DNA of 64,000 nucleotides from Bacteroidales bacterium (lineage in GTDB: Bacteria; Bacteroidota; Bacteroidia; Bacteroidales; JAGOPY01). The notes under the pieces are model-generated. The model was not told the origin of the DNA and did no database searches. It saw only the letters and a list, made by a program, of their open reading frames with translations. The DNA is taken from assembly GCA_023229505.1 (NCBI GenBank), contig JALNZD010000005.1, forward strand, positions 62,001 through 126,000, read 5' to 3'. The position numbers and the translations under genes are program-made. Shown piece by piece: positions 1 to 7,535 of the stretch (position 1 is the first letter of the stretch; every line of letters starts with the position of its first letter).

Positions 1-1217
1 TCCGTTTGGCTAAAGGTGATGAAATGAAGTATATCAGTGTTGGCGCTAAGTTACCTGAGAAAGCATGGGATTTTGAAAAAAAACAAATTAAAGGGGATGA
101 ATTACAATACAGTGATGTTATTGAAAAGATAGAAAAGAAGAAAAAGCAAGTCAGAGACAAATTAAAAGAGCTGGGAGATGAAATAGAGGTCATTTCGTTA
201 AATACTTTGGTAGAGGAACTAAATGAAAGCAAACCAAAACGAAAGCGATTATTTGTTTACAAATATTTTGAGAAACGGTGTAATGAATTGAAAGATTCCG
301 GCAAGATGGGTAATTATAGAGCCTATAAAACCGCATTAAATAAACTGAGGGGTACTAAAGATAAAAAAGGCCGATGGATAAGTGAGCCATTCCGCAAAAG
401 TGATTTTCTATTCACTGAATTAGACGTCCCATTATTACGTGATTTCGAGTCTTTTTTAAGGAAAGGTTATAATGACCAGGATAAGCGGCAGGGCACGGTC
501 AATATTATCATGCGAACAATCAGGGCCTTGTATAACAGGGCGGCTGGTGAAGCGCCTTACTTGAGAGATTATTACCCATTTCACCGCATTGAAGGTGATG
601 GCAAATATATGATACCCGAGGGCAACGACAACCACAGGGCGCTTGAAAGTGATGAGATCAAGCGATTATTAGCATTGAACATTAATAGTGATTATTATAG
701 GTATCTTATATTTAGTTTCTACGCTGGTGGGATGGCGTTTATTGATATGTGCTTTTTACAATGGTCTAATATCATTGAAGGCACTACTTTGCAATATCAA
801 CGTAAGAAATTGAGCAGATACGGTGGAAAGAAGGGTGTGGTTAGGATTCCATTGCACCCTGAGGCACTGAAAACACTTGCATACTTCAGAACGAAAACAG
901 GTATAAATCCGGCAGGCTACATATTTCCAGTGCTTCATACGGAAATATATAAAACCGCCACCGCTCAACACAACCGTGTGCATAAAATTCGGAGGGTATA
1001 TAATTCTGAATTGAGAATTTTTGCAGCCAAAGCAGGGATTCAAGGAAATATGACCTCTTATCGCATAAGGCATTCGTTTTTTACTGAGTTGGCCCGTAAT
1101 AAGCAACCTTTCTATATTATTAAAACCATGGGTGCTCATGTCAACGATCAAACGACAATGAAGTATATTAATAAGGCAGATGAAGATGATTTACAGAAAG
1201 CCTTAAATTCATTATAA
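1..1217 (+). CDS. Tyrosine recombinase/integrase, 5' end outside window
   Basis: A site-specific recombinase that probably moved, or still moves, this island. The reading frame is open to the first base and the visible protein begins inside the N-terminal arm-binding domain (the YISVGAKL and AWDF stretch typical of Bacteroidota integrases). The real start is therefore upstream of the window. A SAM-like core-binding domain follows, then the catalytic domain. The second catalytic box SYRIRHSFF and the nucleophile Tyr in TTMKYINKAD are present. In the first box the usual Arg position reads YAGGM, so the first catalytic Arg looks replaced by Gly. The gene is followed by about 230 bp without a gene and then an AlpA-like gene, a common arrangement in mobile elements. 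The family is certain; activity is doubtful. Confidence 0.88.
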   Translation, partial: RLAKGDEMKYISVGAKLPEKAWDFEKKQIKGDELQYSDVIEKIEKKKKQVRDKLKELGDEIEVISLNTLVEELNESKPKRKRLFVYKYFEKRCNELKDSGKMGNYRAYKTALNKLRGTKDKKGRWISEPFRKSDFLFTELDVPLLRDFESFLRKGYNDQDKRQGTVNIIMRTIRALYNRAAGEAPYLRDYYPFHRIEGDGKYMIPEGNDNHRALESDEIKRLLALNINSDYYRYLIFSFYAGGMAFIDMCFLQWSNIIEGTTLQYQRKKLSRYGGKKGVVRIPLHPEALKTLAYFRTKTGINPAGYIFPVLHTEIYKTATAQHNRVHKIRRVYNSELRIFAAKAGIQGNMTSYRIRHSFFTELARNKQPFYIIKTMGAHVNDQTTMKYINKADEDDLQKALNSL

Positions 1218-1451
1218 CAACATTTTTCCCAGCACGTCTGATTCCTATCATTACCAGGTTAATTAGCATTTTCTGTTAAAACTCGGAAAATGTACACACT
1301 ATTTATTAACACTCGTTAAACGTGTGCAAAATCTGCTATCTTTATATCAATTAACCAAGTCCCTATATAATCCCTAATCATTGAAATTAAATGAACCTAT
1401 TGGGATTTGAAATTTAAGTATTTGGAATCAGGAAAAACAAAGGTTTTTAAT

Positions 1452-1706
1452 ATGGAAAAGAAGTTCATGTCTATTTCGGAAATTGCTGCCCTAACAGGGT
1501 TTTCAAAGCAATTCTTTTACGGCGAGATTTATAAATCGCGAATTTTCGGAAGTGGGATTCCAACACACCGGTTTGGGCCAAAAACCATTCGGCTGATTCC
1601 CGAGGAGGTGATTTGCTGGCTGGAGACCCGACACCAGGATTTTAGAACATTGAAAGAAGCGGTGGAATTAAATAAACGCAAAGTGGGAAGAGTCGAAACG
1701 CAATAA
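1452..1706 (+). CDS. AlpA/excisionase-like helix-turn-helix protein
   Basis: An 84-residue protein with a MerR/AlpA-type winged helix at its N-terminus (FMSISEIAALTGFSKQFFYGEI) and the basic segment RFGPKTIRLIPEEVICWL, the usual layout of excisionase-like helix-turn-helix proteins. An upstream TTG at 1407 would add 15 residues, but the ATG at 1452 sits directly before the conserved domain and is preferred. It lies between the integrase and the Rep-like gene, where small DNA-binding proteins of mobile elements usually direct excision or regulate the element. Whether it is an excisionase or only a regulator cannot be told from the sequence. Confidence 0.7.
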   Translation: MEKKFMSISEIAALTGFSKQFFYGEIYKSRIFGSGIPTHRFGPKTIRLIPEEVICWLETRHQDFRTLKEAVELNKRKVGRVETQ

Positions 1707-1719
1707 GGGGAGTGGAACA

Positions 1720-1827
1720 GTGCGGAATTTCATTAAGATATTAAACCATTGCAGACACGGGGCGTTGTTGCGACTGATCCGCACCAGCTCGCACAGCTCC
1801 CTTGCTGTCTGCTACAATCGTGCGGAA
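1720..1827 (+). other. Repeat-rich gap before rep, possible origin or oriT
   Basis: This short intergenic stretch carries two copies of GTGCGGAA exactly 100 bp apart (1720-1727 and 1820-1827), the inverted copy CCGCAC at 1779-1784, and a 7-bp inverted pair GCAGACA (1751-1757) / TGTCTGC (1806-1812). It lies just upstream of the Rep-like gene and its small partner. Such structured DNA beside a replication initiator is where a replication or transfer origin could sit, but no nick-site consensus was recognised. Confidence 0.25.
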
Positions 1828-1828
1828 A

Positions 1829-2101
1829 ATGAGAATATTCAAGTATAAATACTTCCAATTCCCATTGGTGCTACTTCAAAAGGTACACGAAAATTCAGAC
1901 GAGGGATTAAACCAGATAATCAGCTATGGTCTTGTGGATTTCTCCTCAAAGTTACCGAATAGATCACCGGAGTATATTGAAGATTGGCAGGTGGAGTGGT
2001 GGGATAATGGGCATACAAAGAGAAACAAGATTCGATTGCAACTGGACTTCGGGGATAGAGACAAAAAGAGATACCTCGGCCGATTAAGACGGTATGATTA
2101 A
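1829..2101 (+). CDS. Small hypothetical protein of the mobile element
   Basis: A protein of about 90 residues, rich in aromatic and basic residues (start MRIFKYKYFQFPLVLLQ, end RDKKRYLGRLRRYD). It is not recognised. A TTG at 1802 would add nine residues, but the ATG at 1829 opens directly onto the hydrophobic-aromatic N-terminus. It ends 18 bp before the Rep-like gene on the same strand, so the two are probably co-transcribed. The protein may be a shortened version of a longer mobile-element protein, since the C-terminal half looks abrupt; that is an impression only. Confidence 0.5.
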   Translation: MRIFKYKYFQFPLVLLQKVHENSDEGLNQIISYGLVDFSSKLPNRSPEYIEDWQVEWWDNGHTKRNKIRLQLDFGDRDKKRYLGRLRRYD

Positions 2102-2119
2102 ACACGATCAATCATTATT

Positions 2120-3397
2120 ATGATCGACTTCGTTAAAATACGGATAGAGAACGACAATATTCAAAATATCAAGAATAACACTCTTCTGGATTGGGAACAG
2201 CTTGCAATCGAAAATACGGGCGAAATAAAAGAATACACCGCTATTTATCACGGGATCACCTTTACAATTATCCATAACAAATACCTCTACGTCACTGGGA
2301 GTTTACATAAATATTGGAATAGTATCAACCTAAGAGGGGAACAAAATTACAATGATTTCACTTTTTCAGATTTAACCGGTGTTATCAAGGAGTTTTGTAC
2401 ATCGTTTGACCTGGAACCCGGTTCGTGTATATTGGAAAACATCGAATTTGGAGTTAATATTAACCCACCGGTACTGACAAAGGAATTTTTGAGATCCATT
2501 ATAAATCACAAAGGAAAACCATTTACCCATGAATATCGAGAAAACAAATATTTCCGTGAATGCGAAAGAGAGCGATATATCATTAAAGCTTATGATAAAG
2601 GAGGGCAATATAAGCAGGGTAATATATTTCGATTTGAAAATAAAACCCGTAAAATGGAACACCTGAAAAAAATAGGCGTTAGTTCATTGGTAGACCTTTT
2701 AAACCCGGTCAAATTACACCACTTGGGAGTCGCATTAAAGAAGGATTTTGACGGCTTATTGGTTTATGACTATACAATACCCTCCATGGAAATAAAGACA
2801 CAGGAACGCCTTATTCTAACCCAGGGGCAAACCCCGGCATATTGGTTGAATTTGTTAGAAAATAACCCTAATTTATACTATAAAAAACGAATCCGGTTTA
2901 AGGACTTGGTAAAGAAACACGCTAACCAGGATATTTCTGAAATTGTCGGTAAACTCATCATTCAAAAATGGAATGATCTTTTATACTGCGATCCTAAAAC
3001 ATTACAGAAATTAACCGGGGTTGTAAATTCGGAGTTTACGGAAATTAACAGTTCAGGTATAGGGTTAAAACCTGTAATGTTTGATATTGAGGGAAACACC
3101 CCTGACACTCAGGTTGAGGAAAATGTTACTGAGCCTCCACGTCGTTACTGTTTATCCTGTGGGAGAGATATTTCACGCCAACGACCAACCTCAAGATTTT
3201 GTGGCGTAAAATATGTGGGATACATTGAGGCACACCGGTGTCGAAATAATGATAGCAATTTTAGGAACAGGGTCAAGTATTTAATTCAACGTGAACAGAA
3301 CAGTCTGACCCTCTTTGATCCGATTCCGTTCATCATTGAACTAAAACATCTACACCTGGCAAAATCAATCTTGGAAAGTGTCATGGAAGTCGTTTAA
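2120..3397 (+). CDS. Putative Rep-type replication initiation protein with C-terminal zinc ribbon
   Basis: A 425-residue protein that resembles the replication initiator-like proteins found in Bacteroidota mobile elements. The N-terminal half (roughly residues 1-260) is a mixed alpha/beta region with the YHGITFTIIHNKYLYVTGSLHK stretch and a later ERERYIIKAYDKGGQY segment that could be part of a Rep_trans-like nuclease core. The C-terminal part carries a Cys-rich segment (YCLSCGRDI, then RFCG and AHRC) that looks like a zinc ribbon, suggesting DNA binding. Position after an integrase and an AlpA-like gene supports a mobile-element function. The catalytic Tyr could not be assigned by eye, so the Rep call is moderate and a relaxase-like role is possible. 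Confidence 0.55.
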   Translation: MIDFVKIRIENDNIQNIKNNTLLDWEQLAIENTGEIKEYTAIYHGITFTIIHNKYLYVTGSLHKYWNSINLRGEQNYNDFTFSDLTGVIKEFCTSFDLEPGSCILENIEFGVNINPPVLTKEFLRSIINHKGKPFTHEYRENKYFRECERERYIIKAYDKGGQYKQGNIFRFENKTRKMEHLKKIGVSSLVDLLNPVKLHHLGVALKKDFDGLLVYDYTIPSMEIKTQERLILTQGQTPAYWLNLLENNPNLYYKKRIRFKDLVKKHANQDISEIVGKLIIQKWNDLLYCDPKTLQKLTGVVNSEFTEINSSGIGLKPVMFDIEGNTPDTQVEENVTEPPRRYCLSCGRDISRQRPTSRFCGVKYVGYIEAHRCRNNDSNFRNRVKYLIQREQNSLTLFDPIPFIIELKHLHLAKSILESVMEVV

Positions 3398-3535
3398 TCT
3401 AAGACATTCTTTAAAATCGTGTAATTAACTAAGAGTCAGTGGAGTTTGAGAAGATAAATACTGTTTTCATATTAAGGGTTTGTATCATCTAAATTATTTA
3501 GATATGTTCTAAATTTCTTAATATAATGTTAAATA

Positions 3536-3568
3536 CTTGCTTTTTGGCCTTGAAATGTAATACATTTG
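3536..3568 (+). promoter_or_regulatory. Putative promoter for leader RNA and NYN gene
   Basis: TACATTTG at 3561-3568 matches the Bacteroidota -7 consensus TAnnTTTG, with a CTTG at 3536-3539, 21 bp upstream, as a possible -33 element. Transcription would begin near 3575, just before two hairpins. Confidence 0.45.
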
Positions 3569-3582
3569 TACTCGCAACTCCA

Positions 3583-3644
3583 CTTGTGGATAAATTGCTA
3601 CTCCACAAGCCCCCCTTGGGATACGTTCCAAGGGTTTTTATTTT
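3583..3644 (+). terminator. Leader hairpin plus intrinsic-terminator-like hairpin before NYN gene
   Basis: Two perfect stem-loops follow one another. CTTGTGGA (3583-3590) pairs with TCCACAAG (3602-3609), and CCCTTGG (3613-3619) pairs with CCAAGGG (3628-3634). The second is followed by a T-rich run at 3635-3644 that reaches the start codon of the next gene. This is the form of a Rho-independent terminator placed between a promoter and a coding sequence, so it may act as an attenuator or end a small RNA of about 65 nt. Confidence 0.6.
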
Positions 3645-4277
3645 ATGAAAACAACATTTCTAATTGATGGATTTAATCTTTACCATTCCATTGATGATTT
3701 AGAACATTTGGAAGGTACAAAGGTGAAATGGCTGAATATTCATTCCCTCCTTAAATCATATTTACCCCATATATCCAACGAAGCAACCCTTAATTCAATT
3801 TATTATTTTACCGCGCTAAGATTGCATCTTCAAAGTAAAAATCCCGATACAATCTTGAGGCATAAAAGGTATATAGAAATACTAAAGTCTTTCGGGATAC
3901 AAATTGAATATGGTAAATTCAAACAAAAGACCGTGTGGTGTAATTTATGTAGGAAGGAATTTGTAAAATATGAAGAGAAGCAAACAGACATCGCTATTAT
4001 CAATAAACTTTGGGAACTGGTCGTTGATGATAGTAATGATGCCTATGTTATTGTAACAGGTGATACAGATATTATTCCAGGCATTAAAACGATTAAGCGA
4101 AAGTTCCCAAGGATTAAACTCTATTCATTATTTCCTTACCATAGAAAAAACGATGAACTTGTCAGTCTCGTTGATGGACATTTTAAAATAAACAAGGCTA
4201 ATTATTTAGCTCATCAATTAAACGACCCTTTTATCCTCCCAGATGGAAGAACAATCGCAAAACCCCTTACTTGGTAA
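3645..4277 (+). CDS. NYN-domain (PIN-like) putative ribonuclease
   Basis: A 210-residue protein of the NYN/LabA group of PIN-fold nucleases, which use acidic residues to bind metal and cleave RNA. The N-terminal FLIDGFNLYHSI carries the first conserved Asp. The later YVIVTGDTDIIPGIKTIKRKFP is the family's second acidic motif. A Cys pair in VWCNLCRKEF (around residues 98-101) could bind zinc, though only two Cys are present. The start codon lies immediately after a terminator-like hairpin, with no clear ribosome-binding site, which suggests control in the leader. Position inside the defence island makes an RNase or toxin role plausible, but no antitoxin gene is adjacent. Confidence 0.8.
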   Translation: MKTTFLIDGFNLYHSIDDLEHLEGTKVKWLNIHSLLKSYLPHISNEATLNSIYYFTALRLHLQSKNPDTILRHKRYIEILKSFGIQIEYGKFKQKTVWCNLCRKEFVKYEEKQTDIAIINKLWELVVDDSNDAYVIVTGDTDIIPGIKTIKRKFPRIKLYSLFPYHRKNDELVSLVDGHFKINKANYLAHQLNDPFILPDGRTIAKPLTW

Positions 4278-4856
4278 AACATAGATAATTTTGTCGTTCT
4301 GATTTATTTACAACCTTTTCTATGTCATTACCTTATTTAAAACTTAATAACATTATAACATCATTCCTCAAGTATTGCATTGTTTGCTCATATACTCATT
4401 TCTTCCAGAAGCCTTATTATTCTAATGGAATAGCTGATTTTATTCAATTTTTAAATGGTGCAAAATGTATGGTATCAATGTGTACAATTTGGATTTATTT
4501 TATGCAGTAGGTTGATCTCATAATCTCGTTCTTTGACCACAATTTTGTACGGTATGCTAAAATTGGTTGTAACCCATGCCAATCAAAAGTAAGAGCGATT
4601 TTAGTGAGAATATTTTATCAAATAATTAGTGTACATAATATCAAACTATTTCATTTTTAGTATGAGGTCTTAGATACGCATAGTTTGATACCCAATTTGG
4701 TTGAAACTACCGGTATTAAAGGAAATGATTGATAATGCAAGGTGAGCCAATACATAATAATTATGTATACATTGAGGTATATTTCTCATAATGCACACTA
4801 TGAATAAAATATTGTGATTGGTAATGAAACCTTATTCAAGATGAGGAACTGAAAGA
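4278..4856. other. AT-rich stretch without a convincing gene
   Basis: About 580 bp between the NYN gene and the next minus-strand gene. A 62-codon open frame at 4322-4510 has no recognisable domain and reads like chance coding in AT-rich DNA. No clear hairpin, repeat array or insertion end was seen here. Confidence 0.5.
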
Positions 4857-5411
4857 TTATGCTTTAAGTTTATTCATTATTAAACTTTCTAAATCTGTGT
4901 ATGACACCCGAAAACCCTCCAGTATTGAAGCGGCCTCGGTTATCCTGACCCTCAATTTATCCCTGGCATTATTGACCTTCATTGTTAATCCATAATTTGC
5001 TATTTCACGTGGATCAGCTCTTAATGCATACCTTAATAAATCAAATTCATCAGCATTCAACGGCAATTCGTCAATCGTTGCGTTGAAAATGTTGTTCACT
5101 TTTATTTCCGGGCTTGTCAGAATGCCATTTCCGCATCGAATTACACCTTGTTCCACTTCCAAAGTCAACACGGGCAGGGATTCAATTTTTGAATAGGCTA
5201 AAAGAAAGCGAAGAGGTATAAAAACATCAAAATAGCCTTCGGTTTTTGCGGGGATATATCTTGTTATACCAACTGTATGCAATTCTAAATGCTCTGGCAG
5301 AACACTAATTTGGGCAATCCCTTTTTTGAAATATCTGGGATTCAATTTTTTTATGTCAGTCAGTTCTTTATGCAAAACTGCCTGGACAACTGTAAAGACC
5401 GTTTTTTCCAT
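4857..5411 (-). CDS. Hypothetical protein, second gene of an IS-split pair
   Basis: A 184-residue soluble protein without a recognised family. The N-terminal half looks beta-rich (YFDVFIPLRFLLAYSKIESLPVLTLEVEQ). That run loosely recalls sliding-clamp-like folds but is not enough for a call. The C-terminal half looks helical and charged. Its ATG is at 5409-5411, only 11 bp from the left end of the IS982 element. If the IS and its target duplication are removed, this start lies 2 nt after the stop of the gene now at 6477-6779, so the two were very probably one operon. Today it must be transcribed from the IS end or read through it. Confidence 0.6.
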   Translation of the reverse strand: MEKTVFTVVQAVLHKELTDIKKLNPRYFKKGIAQISVLPEHLELHTVGITRYIPAKTEGYFDVFIPLRFLLAYSKIESLPVLTLEVEQGVIRCGNGILTSPEIKVNNIFNATIDELPLNADEFDLLRYALRADPREIANYGLTMKVNNARDKLRVRITEAASILEGFRVSYTDLESLIMNKLKA

Positions 5412-5422
5412 AATTAATTATT

Positions 5423-5443
5423 AATGTGAATCAAGGGTTAAAA
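5423..5443 (+). repeat. IS982 left terminal inverted repeat
   Basis: Twenty-one bases beginning AATGTGAATCAAGGG, an exact reverse complement of 6455-6475. Confidence 0.9.
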
Positions 5444-5558
5444 TTAAAAAAATACTACGTTATAAACAACTGATAGTTAGTAAGTTATGATAACATAATT
5501 ATATTAAAACCTTAGTAATCAGTATCTTGGATGAAAGTTCCACCTAACATCTGATGAT

Positions 5559-6467
5559 ATGATTCCTAAGGTTCTGACAACCAAATTAGTTGAAATTTAC
5601 TTTTACGTCTGCGAAAAATTTGAAAAAGATTTAAAATTTTCATGTCAGCGATTTACAAATAACAATAATCCAGAGTTTACTGATCAGGAAATCATGACCA
5701 TATATTTATTCGTCATAAGCCAGGAAAAGCGTTATCAAATCAAAGATATCTATCGATTTGCTGATGGTTACCTGCGTTCATGGTTTCCAAAGCTGCCTTC
5801 GTATGCTGCTTTCAACAATCGACTCAACCGATTAAGTGAAGCCTTCAAAATGTTGACAACATCTTTGCTTCAAGATTATCAGCCAATCGATTGCATCTTA
5901 CAAGAGAGTTTGCTGGATTCAATGCCCATTGTCACGGCTCATGGCAAACGCGTAGGTAAGGTTGCCCCCGAACTCACAGATAAAGGCTTTTGTTCAACAA
6001 AATCGATGTATTTCTATGGGCTCAAACTTCATGCCCTTGGTTTTCGTCGAGAAAAGCAAATGCCTTTTCCGGAACAACTTCTGATTACACCGGCTTCGGA
6101 AAATGACTTGAATGTATTCCGAAATGCATGGAGTAGCATTGAAAATCGAACTTTCTATGGTGACAAGATCTATCACAATGTGGACTATTTTGATCATCTT
6201 GCCCAAAGTCAGAAAACCATTATGCTTACCCCTGTCAAAGCCATTAAAAACCAATCTGATTGGGAAAAACAATTTGACAAAGCAGCTAATGATTTATTCT
6301 CAAGAGCAGTCTCCCGTGTTCGACAACCCATAGAATCACTCTTTAACTGGTTGATCGAAAAAACAGATTTTCAAAGAGCGAACAAAGTGCGATCTGCTAA
6401 AGGCCTTTTAGTTCATGTATTTGGCAAGTTAGCAGCAGCTTATATATATTTGATTTTTAACCCTTGA
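5559..6467 (+). CDS. IS982-family transposase
   Basis: A 302-residue DDE transposase that cuts and joins the ends of its own element. The first acidic residue is in LLDSMPIVTAHGKRVGK. The central Asp is probably in the ENDLNVF/FYGDKIYHN region, and the Glu is in RQPIESLFNWL. The following RANKVRSAKGLLVH is typical of the family. Full length with no frameshift, so the element may still be mobile. The gene faces opposite to the two host genes it separates. Confidence 0.92.
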   Translation: MIPKVLTTKLVEIYFYVCEKFEKDLKFSCQRFTNNNNPEFTDQEIMTIYLFVISQEKRYQIKDIYRFADGYLRSWFPKLPSYAAFNNRLNRLSEAFKMLTTSLLQDYQPIDCILQESLLDSMPIVTAHGKRVGKVAPELTDKGFCSTKSMYFYGLKLHALGFRREKQMPFPEQLLITPASENDLNVFRNAWSSIENRTFYGDKIYHNVDYFDHLAQSQKTIMLTPVKAIKNQSDWEKQFDKAANDLFSRAVSRVRQPIESLFNWLIEKTDFQRANKVRSAKGLLVHVFGKLAAAYIYLIFNP

Positions 6468-6475
6468 TTCACATT
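6455..6475 (-). repeat. IS982 right terminal inverted repeat
   Basis: Exact inverted copy of the left end. It overlaps the transposase stop codon at 6465-6467. Confidence 0.9.
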
Positions 6476-6476
6476 A

Positions 6477-6779
6477 TTAATCATTTATATGAAACCACTC
6501 TTCTTCTTTCAACCCACGCAGAAAATGAGATATTTCATCTAATTGCCCTTGTTTATCAGCCCATTTAATATGCTCATATAACCTTGCCTGTTTCGACATA
6601 TCAGACGCTTCCCACCACGCCGCAAGTATCAATGGTAAAGATGGTTCCCAGCCTGAATCGACACGTTTACGGTTTTTTAATTTTTCCCATAATTTATTCC
6701 AGTAAATCGGCATAGGACAAATACGTTCGTCTTCTTGGCAGTATTTTATTAGGGATTCAACAGTTTCATTCGATGGCAT
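6477..6779 (-). CDS. Small conserved hypothetical protein, first gene of an IS-split pair
   Basis: A protein of 100 residues with the run SGWEPSLPLILAAWW, followed by a charged helical tail ending EEEWFHIND. I recognise the general look of a small bacterial protein family of unknown function, but no role can be given. An ATG at 6812 would add an 11-residue basic extension; the ATG at 6779 (MPSNETVES) is preferred because it opens the conserved-looking part. The stop codon at 6477-6479 overlaps the target-site duplication of the IS982 element. Before insertion, the gene now at 4857-5411 began 2 nt after it. Confidence 0.6.
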   Translation of the reverse strand: MPSNETVESLIKYCQEDERICPMPIYWNKLWEKLKNRKRVDSGWEPSLPLILAAWWEASDMSKQARLYEHIKWADKQGQLDEISHFLRGLKEEEWFHIND

Positions 6780-6920
6780 AAAAAAACTTTTTCTAAAAAT
6801 ACAAAAATTCATTAATAGATTTATTTAAGCCATTTTTAGCCCCGTATATGCGTGCAAAAAGAGATAAGATAAAAGCATCGCGTTCGTCCACGGGCTTTTT
6901 TTGCCGTTCTCAACGGTTTT

Positions 6921-7289
6921 TTACTGGTACCACGAACTGAAATATTTCAGGTCTTTATCCCTTACCTCAATCTTTCCGCTTTCATAATAAAGCACCACAT
7001 AGTCTGCGGTTGCGCTGATCTTTTTTAGAGTGGAGTAGTATGACGATGTAAGATATTTCAGGTCGGTGCTGCGAACTTCAACCTTACCAGATTCATACCA
7101 TAGCAAGATGATGTTTTCCCCTTGCGCTATGTGCTTTAATCCAGAATAATAGCCACTTATGAGGTAACTGCCGTTGATGTCGCGTACTTCCACCTTGTCG
7201 CCTTTTTGCAGGGCTATGAATTGGGAATAGACGGGAGTGGTCAGGAACACCATAGCAATGATCCATCCGCCAAAGATTTTGCTTTTCAT
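6921..7289 (-). CDS. Secreted three-repeat beta-strand protein
   Basis: A 122-residue protein with a clear signal peptide (KIFGGWIIAMVFLTTPVYSQ, cleavage probably after the SQ region). The mature part is three tandem repeats of about 34 residues, each with a core like KVEVRDxxxxYxSSYYS (VEVRDINGSYLISGYYS, VEVRSTDLKYLTSSYYS, IEVRDKDLKYFSSWYQ). This would form a short beta-sheet or an incomplete propeller. Function is not recognised. It starts 63 bp from the BREX regulator in the opposite direction, so the two share a divergent control region, yet the protein is exported and is not a known BREX part. Confidence 0.65.
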   Translation of the reverse strand: MKSKIFGGWIIAMVFLTTPVYSQFIALQKGDKVEVRDINGSYLISGYYSGLKHIAQGENIILLWYESGKVEVRSTDLKYLTSSYYSTLKKISATADYVVLYYESGKIEVRDKDLKYFSSWYQ

Positions 7290-7290
7290 A

Positions 7291-7320
7291 TTGCGGTTTC
7301 AATTATTTGTCATACATTCG
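7291..7320 (+). promoter_or_regulatory. Weak candidate promoter of the BREX operon
   Basis: TACATTCG at 7313-7320 matches seven of eight -7 positions when the two n positions are counted as free, with TTGC at 7291-7294 as a weak -33 element 18 bp upstream. It is the only candidate seen in the gap before the XRE gene. Confidence 0.3.
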
Positions 7321-7352
7321 TAAAACCATCCACTTTAATATTTCTTAAACCG

Positions 7353-7535
7353 ATGCTTCTAAAAGAACTTCTTAAATCAAAAGGCATAAAACAAAAATGG
7401 CTTGCTAACAAACTGGGAGTTTCCGAAGTAACCGTCAGCAAATGGTGTAGTGCAAAAAGCATTCCCCAACGAGTGCATCTCCAGAAAATTAGTGAACTGC
7501 TGGATGTACCAGTTAAGACATTAACAAACTCCTAA
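7353..7535 (+). CDS. Small XRE-type regulator at the head of the BREX operon
   Basis: A 60-residue protein that is essentially one Cro/C1-type helix-turn-helix (LLKSKGIKQKWLANKLGVSEVTVSKWCSAKSIPQRVHLQKISELLDV). A longer frame from 7206 exists, but it runs back through the start of the divergent secreted-protein gene; the ATG at 7353 begins exactly at the domain and is preferred. Its stop codon directly abuts the brxA start (TAA then ATG), so it is transcribed with BREX and probably regulates it. Many BREX loci use the larger WYL-type BrxR instead, so this is a different and minimal regulator. Confidence 0.8.
   Translation: MLLKELLKSKGIKQKWLANKLGVSEVTVSKWCSAKSIPQRVHLQKISELLDVPVKTLTNS

Larger units (their letters stand above)
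5423..6475 (+). mobile_element. IS982-family insertion sequence, intact
   Basis: A 1053-bp element with a single transposase gene. Its ends are a perfect 21-bp inverted repeat (5423-5443 and 6455-6475). The flanks are a near-perfect 10-bp direct repeat, ATTAATTATT at 5413-5422 and ATTAATCATT at 6476-6485 (9 of 10 match), consistent with target duplication and a fairly recent insertion. The transposase stop codon lies inside the right inverted repeat. Length and organisation fit the IS982 family. Confidence 0.9.

Noticed and set aside
3576..3644. A type III toxin-antitoxin RNA before the NYN gene
   Set aside because: Only one weak pair of similar words (ACTCCAC) is present, not the tandem repeats of ToxI-type RNAs, and NYN is not the ToxN fold. 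Kept only as an attenuator or small-RNA candidate.
4322..4510. A 62-codon open frame after the NYN gene
   Set aside because: No recognisable domain, low-complexity AT-rich composition and no support from neighbours; it is likely to be chance.
4857..5411. A sliding-clamp (DnaN-like) protein
   Set aside because: Only a loose beta-strand resemblance in the first half; too short and without clamp motifs.
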